Positions 42,396-53,899 of a DNA stretch of 64,000 nucleotides are shown here, one piece after another. The stretch is from Eutreptiella sp. 'Long Island Sound 2002' (taxonomy: Eukaryota > Euglenozoa > Euglenophyceae > Eutreptiales > Eutreptiaceae): the NCBI GenBank assembly GCA_964036045.1, contig OZ038384.1:24729000-24792999 (forward strand). The letters run 5' to 3'. Position numbers and translations under genes: made by a program. Numbering within the stretch: position 1 is the first letter of the stretch; the number at the start of each line of letters is the position of its first letter. The notes under the pieces are model-generated. The model saw only the letters and a program-made list of their open reading frames with translations. It had not been told where the DNA came from and ran no database searches.

Positions 42396-45300
42396 GATCG
42401 ACGACGTCGTCAACTACATGCGGATGGGGATGCACGACCGTGTGGCAGCCAAGAAGAGGCGGGCCATGGTCACATCTCCGCATTGGTGGGATGACAAGAT
42501 GTTGGTCACCGGCAAGTACGAGAAGGACAAATTCGTGGCGAGGGTCATGGATCACATCGCGGACCAATATGATGGTCCGGTTGGTCGGACCCACCGACAT
42601 GGGATTTTCCAAGAATGGGTGCCGATAGCGCCAGTCACCAGCCCGATGCCGCAAATTTCCGAAGATTATCGGTGGGAAGAGCTCCCCACGACGATGAAGA
42701 CGGCATATCGGACGAGGAGAAGTCGGAATCGGACCCAGAAGAGGCCTATACCGCAGTGCGGTCGGTTGTATCTATACCGAAGCAAGCGGCTGAAGAGTCC
42801 CAGGAGAACCCCAAGGTCGTCGAGCTGAAGGAGAGGCTGATCAATGCCTATCCGCGGCTATTCAGTGGCGTCGCCAACAAGAACCCTCCAGATCGTGGGA
42901 GGTTTGGTACAGCGAAGATCAAGCTGAAGCCAAACCCGAAGATCTATCGTCATCGGGAGTACCAACTTCAGGGCGATCGGGCCAAGGCCATGAGGAAGCT
43001 TTTGGCCGAATTCATTGAGCGGGGATGGATCGAACCCTCCGACAGTGAGTGGGCCAGCCCAGCCTTCATCGTGCCCAGGAAGGAGAAGGGGGAGTGGAGG
43101 TTGGTGGTGGATTACAGATGTTTGAACGAGCAGACCGAGCACGACTCGTACTCGCTTCCCCTGATCGACTCCATCCTCCAAAAACAACAGAAAGAGCGGA
43201 TTTTCACGGTGTTAGACCTGAAACACGGGTATCACCAGATGCCGCTACACCCGGACTCCAGGCCCTGCACAGCGATGTTGATGCCGCTGGGGCCCATGCA
43301 GTGGAAAGTGGTGCTTACGGGCGCCAGGAATGGCAACGCTGCTTTCCAGCGCATGATGGAGGACCTACTCGGTCCTGTCCGGGACTGTGCCGATCCCTTC
43401 GTGGATGACATCATCATCGGGTCCGGCACGGAAAACATGACTGAGGACGAGCTCATCGACGCGCATGAGAGGAATCTGCGCCGAGTGCTCAGCGAGTTGG
43501 ACAAGCACAACATGGTGTGCAAGCCCACCAAAGCCTCACTCTTTGTGAAGGAAGTGGAGTTCACGGGTCACGTGGTTGGTCACGGGCAACGCCGTCCCAT
43601 GCCTGGGAAACTGGCGTCCCTGCACCACTGGGAGAAGCCCCAGACCATCAGCAAACTCCGGTCCTTCATGGGGTTTTGCAATTACTATTCGGGCTATGTC
43701 TGGATGTATGCAGAACTCTCGGGGCCGCTGCACAAGATGCTGCAGGTGGGCAAGTTCGATGGCTGGAAGGGGAGCAAGAAGAAGCTTGCCTGGACCCCTG
43801 AGTCCGAAGATGCGTTCAGCCGCCTGAAGGAGCGACTCCTGGGGCAGCTGGGACTATTCTTGGTGGACCCGGACAAGGGATTCGTGCTACGGACGGACGC
43901 CTCGGACCATGCTGTAGGGGCAGTCCTCGAGCAGATCCGGGACGACGGGTCACATGTACCCGTGCCGTTTTCGAGCCGGATCCTGGCCGAGGGCCAACGC
44001 CGCACCTGGACCGCGAGGGAGAAGGAGACGTACGCCATTGTTTGTGCCCTCAGGAAGTTGTCTGGCCACATCGGATTGCAACCGGTGGTGGTTTGTACGG
44101 ACCATCAGTCCTTGCAGAGCTGGCACAAGGAGCACGTCGACACCCCCTCAAGACCGGCGGCAAGGAGGGCCCGATGGCATGAGACGTTCGCCAAGTTCGA
44201 CCTCAGCGTCGAAAACACCCGGGGAAGGACAACAATGTGGCAGATTGCCTCAGTCGATGGGCCTACCCCGCAGGCAAGGCTTGGATGGACATATCCAGCC
44301 ATGGGGACGCCGAGGAAACCGAGGAGGCCAAGCGCATCATCGAGATGGAGAAGGCCATGGAGCAAGAGGGGGTCAAGTGCTTTGTGCTGATGGCAAACCG
44401 TACGGACCTGGCCAAGTTCCGGGGTGCCCGCGTCCAAGCTATTTGAGAGGAAACCCTCGAGCAATGGATGGTGGCCCCTGTAGAGCTACTCAGGTCGGTG
44501 CTCACAGAGAACTGGTCGGATGACTACGCGGCATCCGAGCACTGGAGCAAGTACTGGAATGCTGTGAGCGCCCCGTCCGACGACGAGTGGTTTGAGGGCT
44601 TGACCGAGGATGGGGACAAACTGCTCCTCAAGGACAAGCTACTGGTCCCTGAGAACCTAGCGGAGGAGCTCATTGACCACTGGCACAACGCCCAGCTCAT
44701 GCATCCTGGTCGGGACAAGATGCAGCAGGACCTGGAGTGGCGCTTCACGTTCCCACCGGGGTACTACGCCATCCCGGACAAGTACTGCAGCGACTGCGCC
44801 GTGTGTGGGGCCACAAAGAGTCCCAACCACTCCACAGCGGGCAACCCGGTGTACACGGCTATACCGGAGGCCCCTATGCGGTCCGTGGCCATGGATGTAT
44901 TCGCCATGCCTAAGGTCACCGTGGAAGGAGAGACCCACGACTGTGTCATCCTGGCGGTGGATAGGCACAGTGGGTATATCGTGGCGGTCCCTGGCAAGAG
45001 TCCCAAGAAGAAGGACAAGAAGGACAGGCATGGAGTGGGGCTGCAGGCCAAGACCGTCGCTAATGCCATGATCAGGCATTGGCTGACAATTTTTGATGTC
45101 CCAGCTGTCATCTGCAGCGATCGGGGCAGTCAATTTGTGGGGACGTGGTTCAAGACGATGTGCAAGCACATGGGCATTCGGCACGCCAAGACCGTGGCGT
45201 ACCACAGCCGGTCGAATGGCCGGGCTGAGGTTGCCGGGCGGCAGATGTTCGAAAAGTTCCGCCAGCTGCACATCGACGAACCGGGCCGGAACATACAATT

Positions 45301-46025
45301 CGCTGTGGAGGGTGCTCCGAGCGTACCATGACCTCCCAGGACCCACTGGACTGTCGCCCCATCGCATCCTGTTCCTACGGGATCGAGTGTCACGCACTCT
45401 CCCGTGGTTGAACCATGGCAAAGTGGCCCGGGATGCGAACGCTATGATGGCTGAGGCGGACGACACGGCGGCCAAGGTGTGTAAGGCACTTCAGGACGAG
45501 CATGACAAGAGGGCCAAGTACTTCAAGCAGGGAAAAGTCCAGAAATATGCTCTCCAAGACACCGTGTGGGTGGAGCGGCACCACAAGGATGTCCTGTCCA
45601 GGCATCGGCAGGCGTCCTGGTATGTGCCGGGGGTAATCGTGCGGAAGGTCGGGCAGGATGTGTACGCAGTTCGTGTGGGGGATAAGAAGATCCTGGACCG
45701 CGACCACACCCAGCTTCGTCCCCGAGCACCAGACCCCAGCGGACGTCCCGTCACCTTCGAGTTCACGGCCGGTGATGTGGACTCGGACGACGAGGGTGAG
45801 GACGACGACTTCACCGCCGAGAAGATCTTGGCGGACAAGCCGGACCCGGGGACGCCTGGGGGGAGGCTTTATGCAGTCCGTTGGAAGGGATTCGCCGCAT
45901 CCAGGGACTCGTGGGAGCCTCCGAGCAGTTTTGTGCCGACGTACACCACGGTCTGGATGGACTATCTGAAGAAAAAGAATATTTCTTTGGATGTAAAGGG
46001 TCGGTCCATTTGGTGGCTGCTGTAG
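42396..46025 (+). CDS. pol: Pol of the outer Ty3 element: RT, RNase H, integrase, chromodomain
   Basis: After the duplicated GATCG the protease frame resumes (DDVVNYMRMGMHDR), then shifts near 42650. RT: ERGWIEPSDSEWASPAF, FTVLDLKHGYHQMPL, PFVDDIIIGS (catalytic). RNase H: VLRTDASDHAVGAVLEQ. A frameshift near 44225 leads to VADCLSRWAYP. TGA 44444-44446 interrupts, and the frame then continues to the integrase with SVAMDVFAMPK, VICSDRGSQFVGTW and SNGRAEVAGR (D, D, E). Another frameshift near 45310 precedes HTQLRPRAP and the C-terminal chromodomain (LYAVRWKGFAASRDSWEPP). It ends at TAG 46023-46025. Multiple breaks show the copy is inactive. Confidence 0.88.
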
Positions 46026-46426
46026 CACCGTAATGGATCCCCCTTGGCATTTTTGTTTGTTTCTGTGCTTGGGAGTCGGGTGAGGGCGTTCATCCGGGGA
46101 TTTTTCGGCCTTGATTGGCCATATACCCCCTTCACTCGATCTCCACATACATATTTCATTGTGGTATACTTATTTAGGTCGACCGACGACTTTTCGCTAT
46201 CTTTGATCCCCTTGGTCCATGTTGTAGATCAAGAGGAGACCGGATATGGCGTAGGGCACCGACTATCAGTGTCCTCACCCCTCCCTTGGGGCAAGGGGAC
46301 GCCTACGACGTGTATGGGGCCTCCATGTGTCCTTGGGACATGGGGGGGGGGGGTTGGAGCCCATTGGGATCCTCCCGTCCTCTCTTCAATGACTTCCGAG
46401 CGGTAAAAACGCTCTGAGAAGGGGGG
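46026..46426 (+). other. 3' non-coding region and polypurine tract of the outer element
   Basis: There is no coding frame. It ends in GAGAAGGGGGG (46416-46426), a polypurine tract flush against the TG of the 3' LTR. Confidence 0.82.
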
Positions 46427-48827
46427 TGAAGCCGGTTCGGACCCCCGTGGCCATCTTGGGGTCACTTGGGGTGTGTATCTATGTGCCGGCAAGCCGCCAT
46501 TGGCTGATATCATACTCTCCCATCCACCTGACCTAACCCGATGTGATAGTGTGATAGGTTTGGCCATTCCGGCTATGAGTGGCCATATTCAGTACCGAGG
46601 CGCCGCCAGCTGGGATTTATATATCAGAATATCAGGAATCAACAGGGTTTTTTTATCATAATGTTTCCGTAATTTTTCCGCTTTTCGTTCTGATTGTCAA
46701 TGTATCGGCGACTGTCAGTTGGCTGGCGATTTTGCGGTAACCGAATGGTTAACTGTTATTTACAGATATTTTGGCGGAAACCCCGATGAAGGGTCAGATT
46801 TCATCAGTAAAGGGTTCGTTGCTTCCGCTATTTTCATATTATACACTCGGAAAAATTCATCCGATTTTTTCAGACCTTCAGAATCGGATTTTCGACTTCG
46901 ACATCGCCGCACTTGATATGACGAATCTCGAGTGGTCCGACATTTTTCCCCGATCACGAATCAACCTTCCTTTTGTTATGCCCTTCGTTTTGCTTGGAGA
47001 TATAGGCGAAACAAAGTTGATTCGTGAGGCCACTTTGAAAGGTCATATCTCCGGCTTACCGCGAGTAGTCTCAACTTTGAGACGTGGGTTGGAACCGCTT
47101 TGGTCTCAACTTAATTCAGGAAGGAAAGTTGCGTTGCAAGCGCCTTGGTCTCAAGTTAATTTAGGAAGCATCAAACGCCTTTGGTGTCTACACATGCCCG
47201 GTGTAGCAAGGAATAAAGGTCAAGAGGGTAGAAAGTGATATATAACTCTTGGACCAAGCAACCGAATATTTTATTGCGAATTTCGAGTGTACTGCATGAG
47301 TGTTGGGGTTGCATAGCAAATTTCCTTGGGTTCCTACGTATGGTTAACGTGAAGTTATGTCCATGGAGGGGCATGGCATATCATGGTGGGAGCCACTTTT
47401 GGAGGGTATGTGTTATATGCATGGTATGTGCTTCGATATGCTCACGCCCATGTTATATATCTTCGTGTGGCCGAAGAGATGGGGAGCCACACGTGACAAG
47501 GGCTTTGTCCATGTCCCAATTGTGGAATTCAAAGCGCTAGACTAAGTCTACCGCGTATGTATTGCTCATGGTATGTTTGGCAAAGAGATCCATGAGTGAA
47601 CTCCCATTTTCATGGGGCATGTAGATATGAGTGGGGAAAGTATCTCCATGCGCCCGATTGAGGATCCAAGTGGGGGAATTGTTCGCAAATGGTTCCAATC
47701 ATTTGTGTATTGAACCATGAGCAGATATCATGGGTGGGCATAGAGATATACTATCATGACAACTTTGTATTTGGACATATTTGCATGTTTTTGACCTCAT
47801 TTTATGCTCATTTTTGTATTTTATGTGCTGAACTGGTCGGCTAACAGTAAAGTGCCTCGAGATCCGTGAACTATGGTATGTTGCTTATATGTTGGCACAT
47901 GCTTCGGTGTTGTACCTCACCATATGCCAGATCACATGGTCACTTTGGCGTGGCACACGAGGCCTCACAAAATTAGGTCTCAAATTCATGAGTTGACTTG
48001 TGAAGCATGTCACGTACATAACCGGAGAGGTTTCGGAGCCAATGATGGGATATTCTTGGGCATGGACCTCTGGTGTATATCACCCTTGTATACTACTTTC
48101 CGGTTTGACACATGCATGGAGCATTTGGGTATTTGCCGTATGCATTTTTGAGTATATAATTGAATATTGGGCACTATGGTGTGTTTTGCCTGATTTTGTT
48201 AGGTTGTGAGGTCATCTTCATGAAGCAGTTCTCCAAGCCCATTCGACTCCAAGTCCAACCAAGGTTATGTCAGGGTAGGGCATGGTCCTGAGTGCCACTC
48301 TAGGCCATGACACGCCACCTCCCCTATTGGGCTAGGATTTAGAGGCTTGGGAGTGAACACATCTTTGGGGTTTATGTAGTGACTTTTGACACATGGCATT
48401 TAGCCATCCTATTTGACTGGGCTCAGGGCATGATGTTGGCGAGTCAAGGGAAGGTCTTGAGTCCAGGGAATGAGGGGTCTATGGCTGTGATTGTGTACAT
48501 TTTCATCTCTCCCCAACTTTGCTTTATTTGTGTTCATATGCCAATTTCAGGGCTTTCCTCTTTGGTGCAATTCTTGTACATGCCCGCCACCGTGGGACGA
48601 CCGGTGTGCTGAACAGAAGCCCGCAGTGTGGATTGGATTGTGGATTGGGTTATTGCTGTATTTCTGGGATCTGGTTGCTGTTCAGGGTTGAAGGAGGATT
48701 ACATTTTCTATATTTTTGGATTTTAGACCCTGGAATTTGAAGAATGCAATCGCTGATCCGGAGTAAATCAGCAGGGGTAACAGGCGGAAGGGGCACAGCG
48801 GGGGCCGGTCCTGGTAGGGACCTTCTT
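46427..48827 (+). repeat. 3' LTR of the outer Ty3 element (2.40 kb)
   Basis: It matches 24673-27028. The main difference is an additional ~45-base imperfect tandem copy around 47095-47165 (TTGGTCTCAA(C/G)TTAATT(C/T)AGGAA twice). Because it begins with the same bases as the 5' LTR, it includes a short stretch that mimics the LINE C-terminal frame. Confidence 0.93.
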
Positions 48828-49620
48828 CGTGTTGGAGACGGCTCAAAAGGGCGTTGTCGGCTTGACTGCCCCGAATGTGCGCCATGGTGCGGATGGGTTG
48901 TGGGTAGTAGTATGCCCTCCCCGTGTCGTTATAGATGCGATCGTCTGGCACCCAGGCTGGTGGTTCCCCGGGGCGTGGGATGGGTGGCAGGTGCTGGAGG
49001 TGTGTGTGCATGTGGTCTCGTAGCGGTGGGTCCTCGCCGTCCGGCATGTGCTCGGCAAGCTGGTTGTGGGCATGCAGGTCTATGTGTCCGTTGCCCAGGC
49101 TATACGGATGAGATTCTTGTTTGACGAGATGCAGGACGACGTGGTTGGGGAGGCGCCTCAGGGCTCCAGAGGTGTAGGGCCTGGGTGCCCAGGCTAGAGT
49201 CAGTCCCCTTGTGCAGGGGTTGCCGCGCCAGCCTGCGGACGATTTGGAAGTCCACCGCTGCGTCCACTACTACCCACACATGGTGCGTCTGGTCACGCGG
49301 CGTTTGGTGGGTGTCATTGATGGCGTCCACGACGATGGCCAGCGTCTTCAGTTCTCCGTGAGAGGAGGCCCCGAAGATGGTAGCCCCCGTGAGGTGGCGT
49401 TGGTGCAGTCGGTTTGTCGTGTCCACCTCCAACTCTAAAGCCGCCCCCCCGGCCGCCGGGGTGAGGCTTGCAGTGCCGGAGGCATCCGCGAAGATGATCG
49501 TGGTGTGGTTGTCCGGGCTGCGGCAGGCGGCACGGCATCGTTGGTTGGTAAGCATAGATGTGTGCCCCCCGTTCCGTGGTGGCCCACGGCGTGTTGGTGT
49601 CCGGTCGGAGTCTCCGGGTA
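48828..49620 (-). CDS. LINE RNase H domain and following segment (5'-truncated)
   Basis: The frame enters at 49620 and reads TIIFADASGTASLTPAAGG (first Asp), SSHGELKTLAIVVDAI (Glu) and VWVVVDAAVDFQIV (Asp). After a frameshift near 49.14 kb comes GNGHIDLHAHNQLAEHM, the GN---D--A motif of LINE RNase H. It ends at NALLSRLQH, where the outer LTR begins. Its continuation is 24672-24094. No reverse transcriptase lies upstream, because the element stops at the repeat-array junction. Confidence 0.7.
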
Positions 49621-49715
49621 GCAGTCACCAGCGGCACCCACACCACCGGCGCCACCAACACCACCCTCAACCACGACACCACCCGGGGCATCGCCTGCAC
49701 CACCCTCACCAACAG
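49621..49715. repeat. 95-bp direct repeat, right copy (candidate target-site duplication)
   Basis: This is the partner of 14905-14999. Only two positions differ (TCAACC for TCACCC, GGCATC for GGCCTC). To its right the array continues normally. Confidence 0.8.
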
Positions 49716-52700
49716 CATCACCAGCAGCCCACACCACCTACTCCACACCCTCCCAGACAGAGCAACAGAAATCAGCCAGCGCCCGACCCCGAACACAGGC
49801 CACTGACCACCCACACAGAGACCCACACCAACCACCAGCAGCATCAGCAACATCAGAGACGCCGTAAACCATAGCAACGCCCGCAACGACCTCACCACCG
49901 GCATCACCGACACCGCCACCGACAGTGCGACCTCAGCAAAAACAACCCACAGCGTCAACGACAGCCGCCACGGCGACACCACCCGGTACAACACCAATGA
50001 CATCAACGACACCAAGGGGGCCAACAAGCGGGCCAGCGACGCCCATGGGAACCTCCGCCAGGAGTGGCGAGGTCCCACTCCAACCGTCAGAACACCGCCA
50101 TCCACCAGGGCATCACCTACAGCGCCCTCGCCTTCGACATCACCCACAGCTCCGCCGGCGGCGCCCTCGCCAACACCGTCAACAGCAGCACCGACAGCTG
50201 CAACACAGCGCCACCGCCAACCACCCACAGCACCAACCTCCCCAACACCGGAAACAACCGGCACCACCCCACCAGGACCACAAACCGACCAACCACCAGC
50301 CACGAGTGGCACGCCTGGAACCGCCGACCACCCAAACGCAGGCCGCGCCCAGCACCAACACCAACAACACCCACGCCATCAGACAACCACGAGACACGCC
50401 AACCACCAAGTATCACCTATGACACCCTCACCGTCGGCAACACCAACGCCGCTAACACCCACAGCACTATCCACACCACCACCAACCCCACCAATGACGG
50501 GCCAAGGTGCCGTCACCTACAACACCCCTACCACCACCACCACGACCCCGGCACCAAGTAACACCTAGGGCACCCCCGCCATCGGCGTCACCAAGGACGC
50601 CAGCACGGCTGGCGAACGAACGCCACCAAGCCCTCAGCCAGGAGTGGCGAGCGCCCACACCCAGCAACACCCAACCAACCACGCCCAAACCCAGGACCAG
50701 GAACTCGGACACCCACACCTGCACCGCCACCAACACCCAAACCGAACGCCACAACGCCCTCACCAGCGGAAACACCAGGAACCAACGAAGAAGCCGTCGG
50801 CAACACCAGGAACCCCAGCACCCAGCACGACGCCTGAGACACCCTCGCCAACAACGAACGGACACAAGAAACTACCCAACGACCATGATACACCCAAGGC
50901 GTTACAACCGCGCCACCCACCAACCCGCACCCAGAACAACCACCAACAGCATCCACACCATCCGAAACGCCAACACCACCAACATTCAAGCCAACACAAC
51001 ACCCTCGCCATCACCATCACCGGCGGCACCGCCGTCCTCACCATCGCCTACCATACCTACGCACCGACCAACACCGGATACAACGCCTACATCACCCAAG
51101 CCAACAGCATCAAACACACCAACAGCGTCGCCACCGGCAACCTCCGCCACCAGAGGAAACCAAAGCCACGACAACCGGATAACCAGCAAACCACCAACCC
51201 CCGGCCAGAGGAGGCGAAGACACACGCCCAGAACGATCAACAACAACACCCCCGCCACCAAACCAACAACAGGGCGCCATCCATCACACAGTCACCAGCG
51301 GCACCAACACCAGCGGCGGCACCACCCTCACCAACAGCATCACCAGCAGCCCACGCCACCTACTGCACACCCTCCCAGACAGAGCCACAGGAACCAGCTA
51401 ACGCACAACCCCGAACACAGGCCACTGACAACCCACATACAGACCCACACCAACCACCAGCAGCATCAACAACATCAGAGACGCCGTAAACCATGGCAAC
51501 GCCCGCAACGACCTCACCACCAGCATCACGGACGGCACCACCGACAGTGCGACCTCACCAACAGCAACCCGGAGCGTCAACGACAGCCACCACAGCGACA
51601 CCACCCGGTACGACACCATCGGCAACAACGACACCAAGGGGGCCAGGGCCAACACACCGGCCAGCGACGCCCATGGGAACCTCCGCCAGGGCATCACCTA
51701 CAACGCCCTACAACGCCAACACTCACAGCTCCCCCGGCGGCGCCCTCACCAACACCAACACCAGCACCACCGACAGCGGCAGCACGGCGACACCGCCACC
51801 CACCTGCAGCATCGACACCCTCGACCACAACCGATGCAACACCTGCCACCACAGACCCAAGGACAGCCGAAGCAAATAACCCAACACCAGAGACAACCGA
51901 CACCACCAGGATCACAAGCCAACCGAACACCAGCCACGACTGGCACGCCCGGAACAGCCGACCACCCAAACGCAGGCGGCGCCCAGCACCAACACCAACA
52001 ACACCCACGCCATCAGACCACCAGGAGACACGCCAACCACCACCGTCACACCCTCACCGTCGCCAACACCAACGCCGCCAACACCCACAGCAATATCCAC
52101 ACCACCACAGACCCCACCAACAAAGTGCTGAGGTACCGTCACCTACAACACCCCTACCACCACCACCACGACCCCAGCACAGAGTAACACAGCGCGCCCC
52201 CACCAACAGCATCACCAAAGACGCCAGCACGGCTGGCGAACAAACGCCACCAGCGCCACCCACCGGGCCCCCAGCCAAGCATAGAAACAGCAACACCACA
52301 CACCATCACACCCGACGCATCGACATCACCCGGAGCATTGTCAACATCAACCAGGGGTCCCCACCACCCAAGCAGCACAAAACACCGCAGCAACACCACC
52401 ACATCCACCACCCTCACCAGCGGAGCGCCACTACCGGCACCAACCCTCAACACACCACCGTCACCAACGCCACCGACCCCTGACGCAACAACCACACAGC
52501 CCGCACAAACGGCACCAGCCGGACAGTCACTGACACCACTTGCACAACCCTCACCAGCGACAAAGCCCGGTTAACCACCTACGACCACGAACCGCAGGCA
52601 CTAAAAGCAAGAGCATCGCCGACAACACTCCCGGCCAACACCCGCACCGCCCTCAAGAACACCACTGAAAGGAGCACCGTCGAATGATAGCCACGACACC

Positions 52701-52960
52701 CTCCAAAACCACCAGGGTACGGGTCCCCCTTCGCACCCCCCACCATCTGCACAAGCAGCAACACCATCACCAGCACCAACCGAAACACCGACGACGGCAG
52801 CCTCACCAACAACCGACACCCCCACTACCGCTGCCACCCACCAGTCACGCCACCTACCGTCGGCGCCACCCAACAACGCCGCACCCTCAACCACACCTAC
52901 ACCCAAAACCTGCAGCAGCACCAGCGGACACCCCGCCAGTGACATCACCCTTCGCCAGAA
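49621..52960 (+). repeat. ~1.67-kb tandem array, about two units
   Basis: GCAGTCACCAGCGGCACC... at 49621 recurs at about 51291 (period 1670). Both units continue through CATCACCAGCAGCCCAC, CAGACAGAGC, AACATCAGAGACGCCGTAAACCAT, GGGAACCTCCGCCAGG and GGGCATCACCTACA. One frame in both units reads like protein (SSI(S/N)NIRDAVNH(S/G)NARNDLTT). The array is Thr/Asn/His-codon-rich, so all frames are long and none is called as a gene. Confidence 0.85.
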
Positions 52961-53899
52961 GACGATGATCAGCACCAGCAGGAAAGCCGGCCCATAGCGC
53001 CCAAAACAACCCAAAAGCCTCCCACAACCGGACCCACACCCACCAGCAGCGCCTACGCCGACCCACCATCAGTGTCACCGACACCCGGAAAGACACAAAC
53101 CTCGATGAACTAACGACCACAACACTGCCGCCACCGCACCCACACCGTCAGCATCACTGCCAGAACATCCGGCCGCGCCGTCAATGGCACCGCCGCCCAT
53201 GGCACCACCTACATTCACCAGTGCCACCACCACTCCGCGCGAGGCCAGGAACCCCTGCATGGCATCGCCGTCGGCCTCAACGAACATCAACACCACCAAC
53301 ACCACCACCGCCGGACAGGGACTACCCACAAACCAAGAACAGCTCCACCACCAACAACCAATACACCACCCGCGGCACCCTACCGTCGCCAACACCAACC
53401 TCAGCTCCACGGCACCTATCACACCTCCAGCACCGGAGGCGATGTGGGCCACACCACCCGTCATCTACAGCACCCTCGCCACCACCGCCACGTCCGGCCC
53501 ACAAACGTTACGCCCCAATGGCCAGAAACAACACCCTCACCATCGACACCACCGGCAACACCACATACGCCCCATACGTCACCCTCGCCATGCTCACCAA
53601 CCATCACCCTCGCCATCAGTGTCCACGACATCAGAGGCACCAACACCACCCGCGACGACGACAGCGACAACAGCTGACCCACCAACTAACCACCATCAAC
53701 CATAGCTCAAAACCAACCTCATCTACGCTAACGCCCATACCACCCTCGCCAACAACACTGCCAGCGGCACAATCATCCACTCCGGCACCAACACCACCCT
53801 CACCACCAATATCACCACCACCCCCCAAGGGTCAGGAGTCGCGGGGAACGGAACGGCAGAGCAAGCACGCCACCACCCGCACGCGTCGCCCATCCTATC
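52960..53899. other. CA/CCA-rich low-complexity DNA upstream of the plus-strand LINE
   Basis: This is further degenerate array-like sequence. At about 53822 a GTCAGGAGTCGCGGGGAAC variant of the 11-13 kb minisatellite core is present. No gene is seen. Confidence 0.5.

Noticed and set aside
24660-48835. A 5-bp target duplication for the outer element
   Set aside because: The flanks are CGCAT and CGTGT, matching only 3 of 5 bases, and the right LTR end is uncertain by two bases. No duplication can be claimed.
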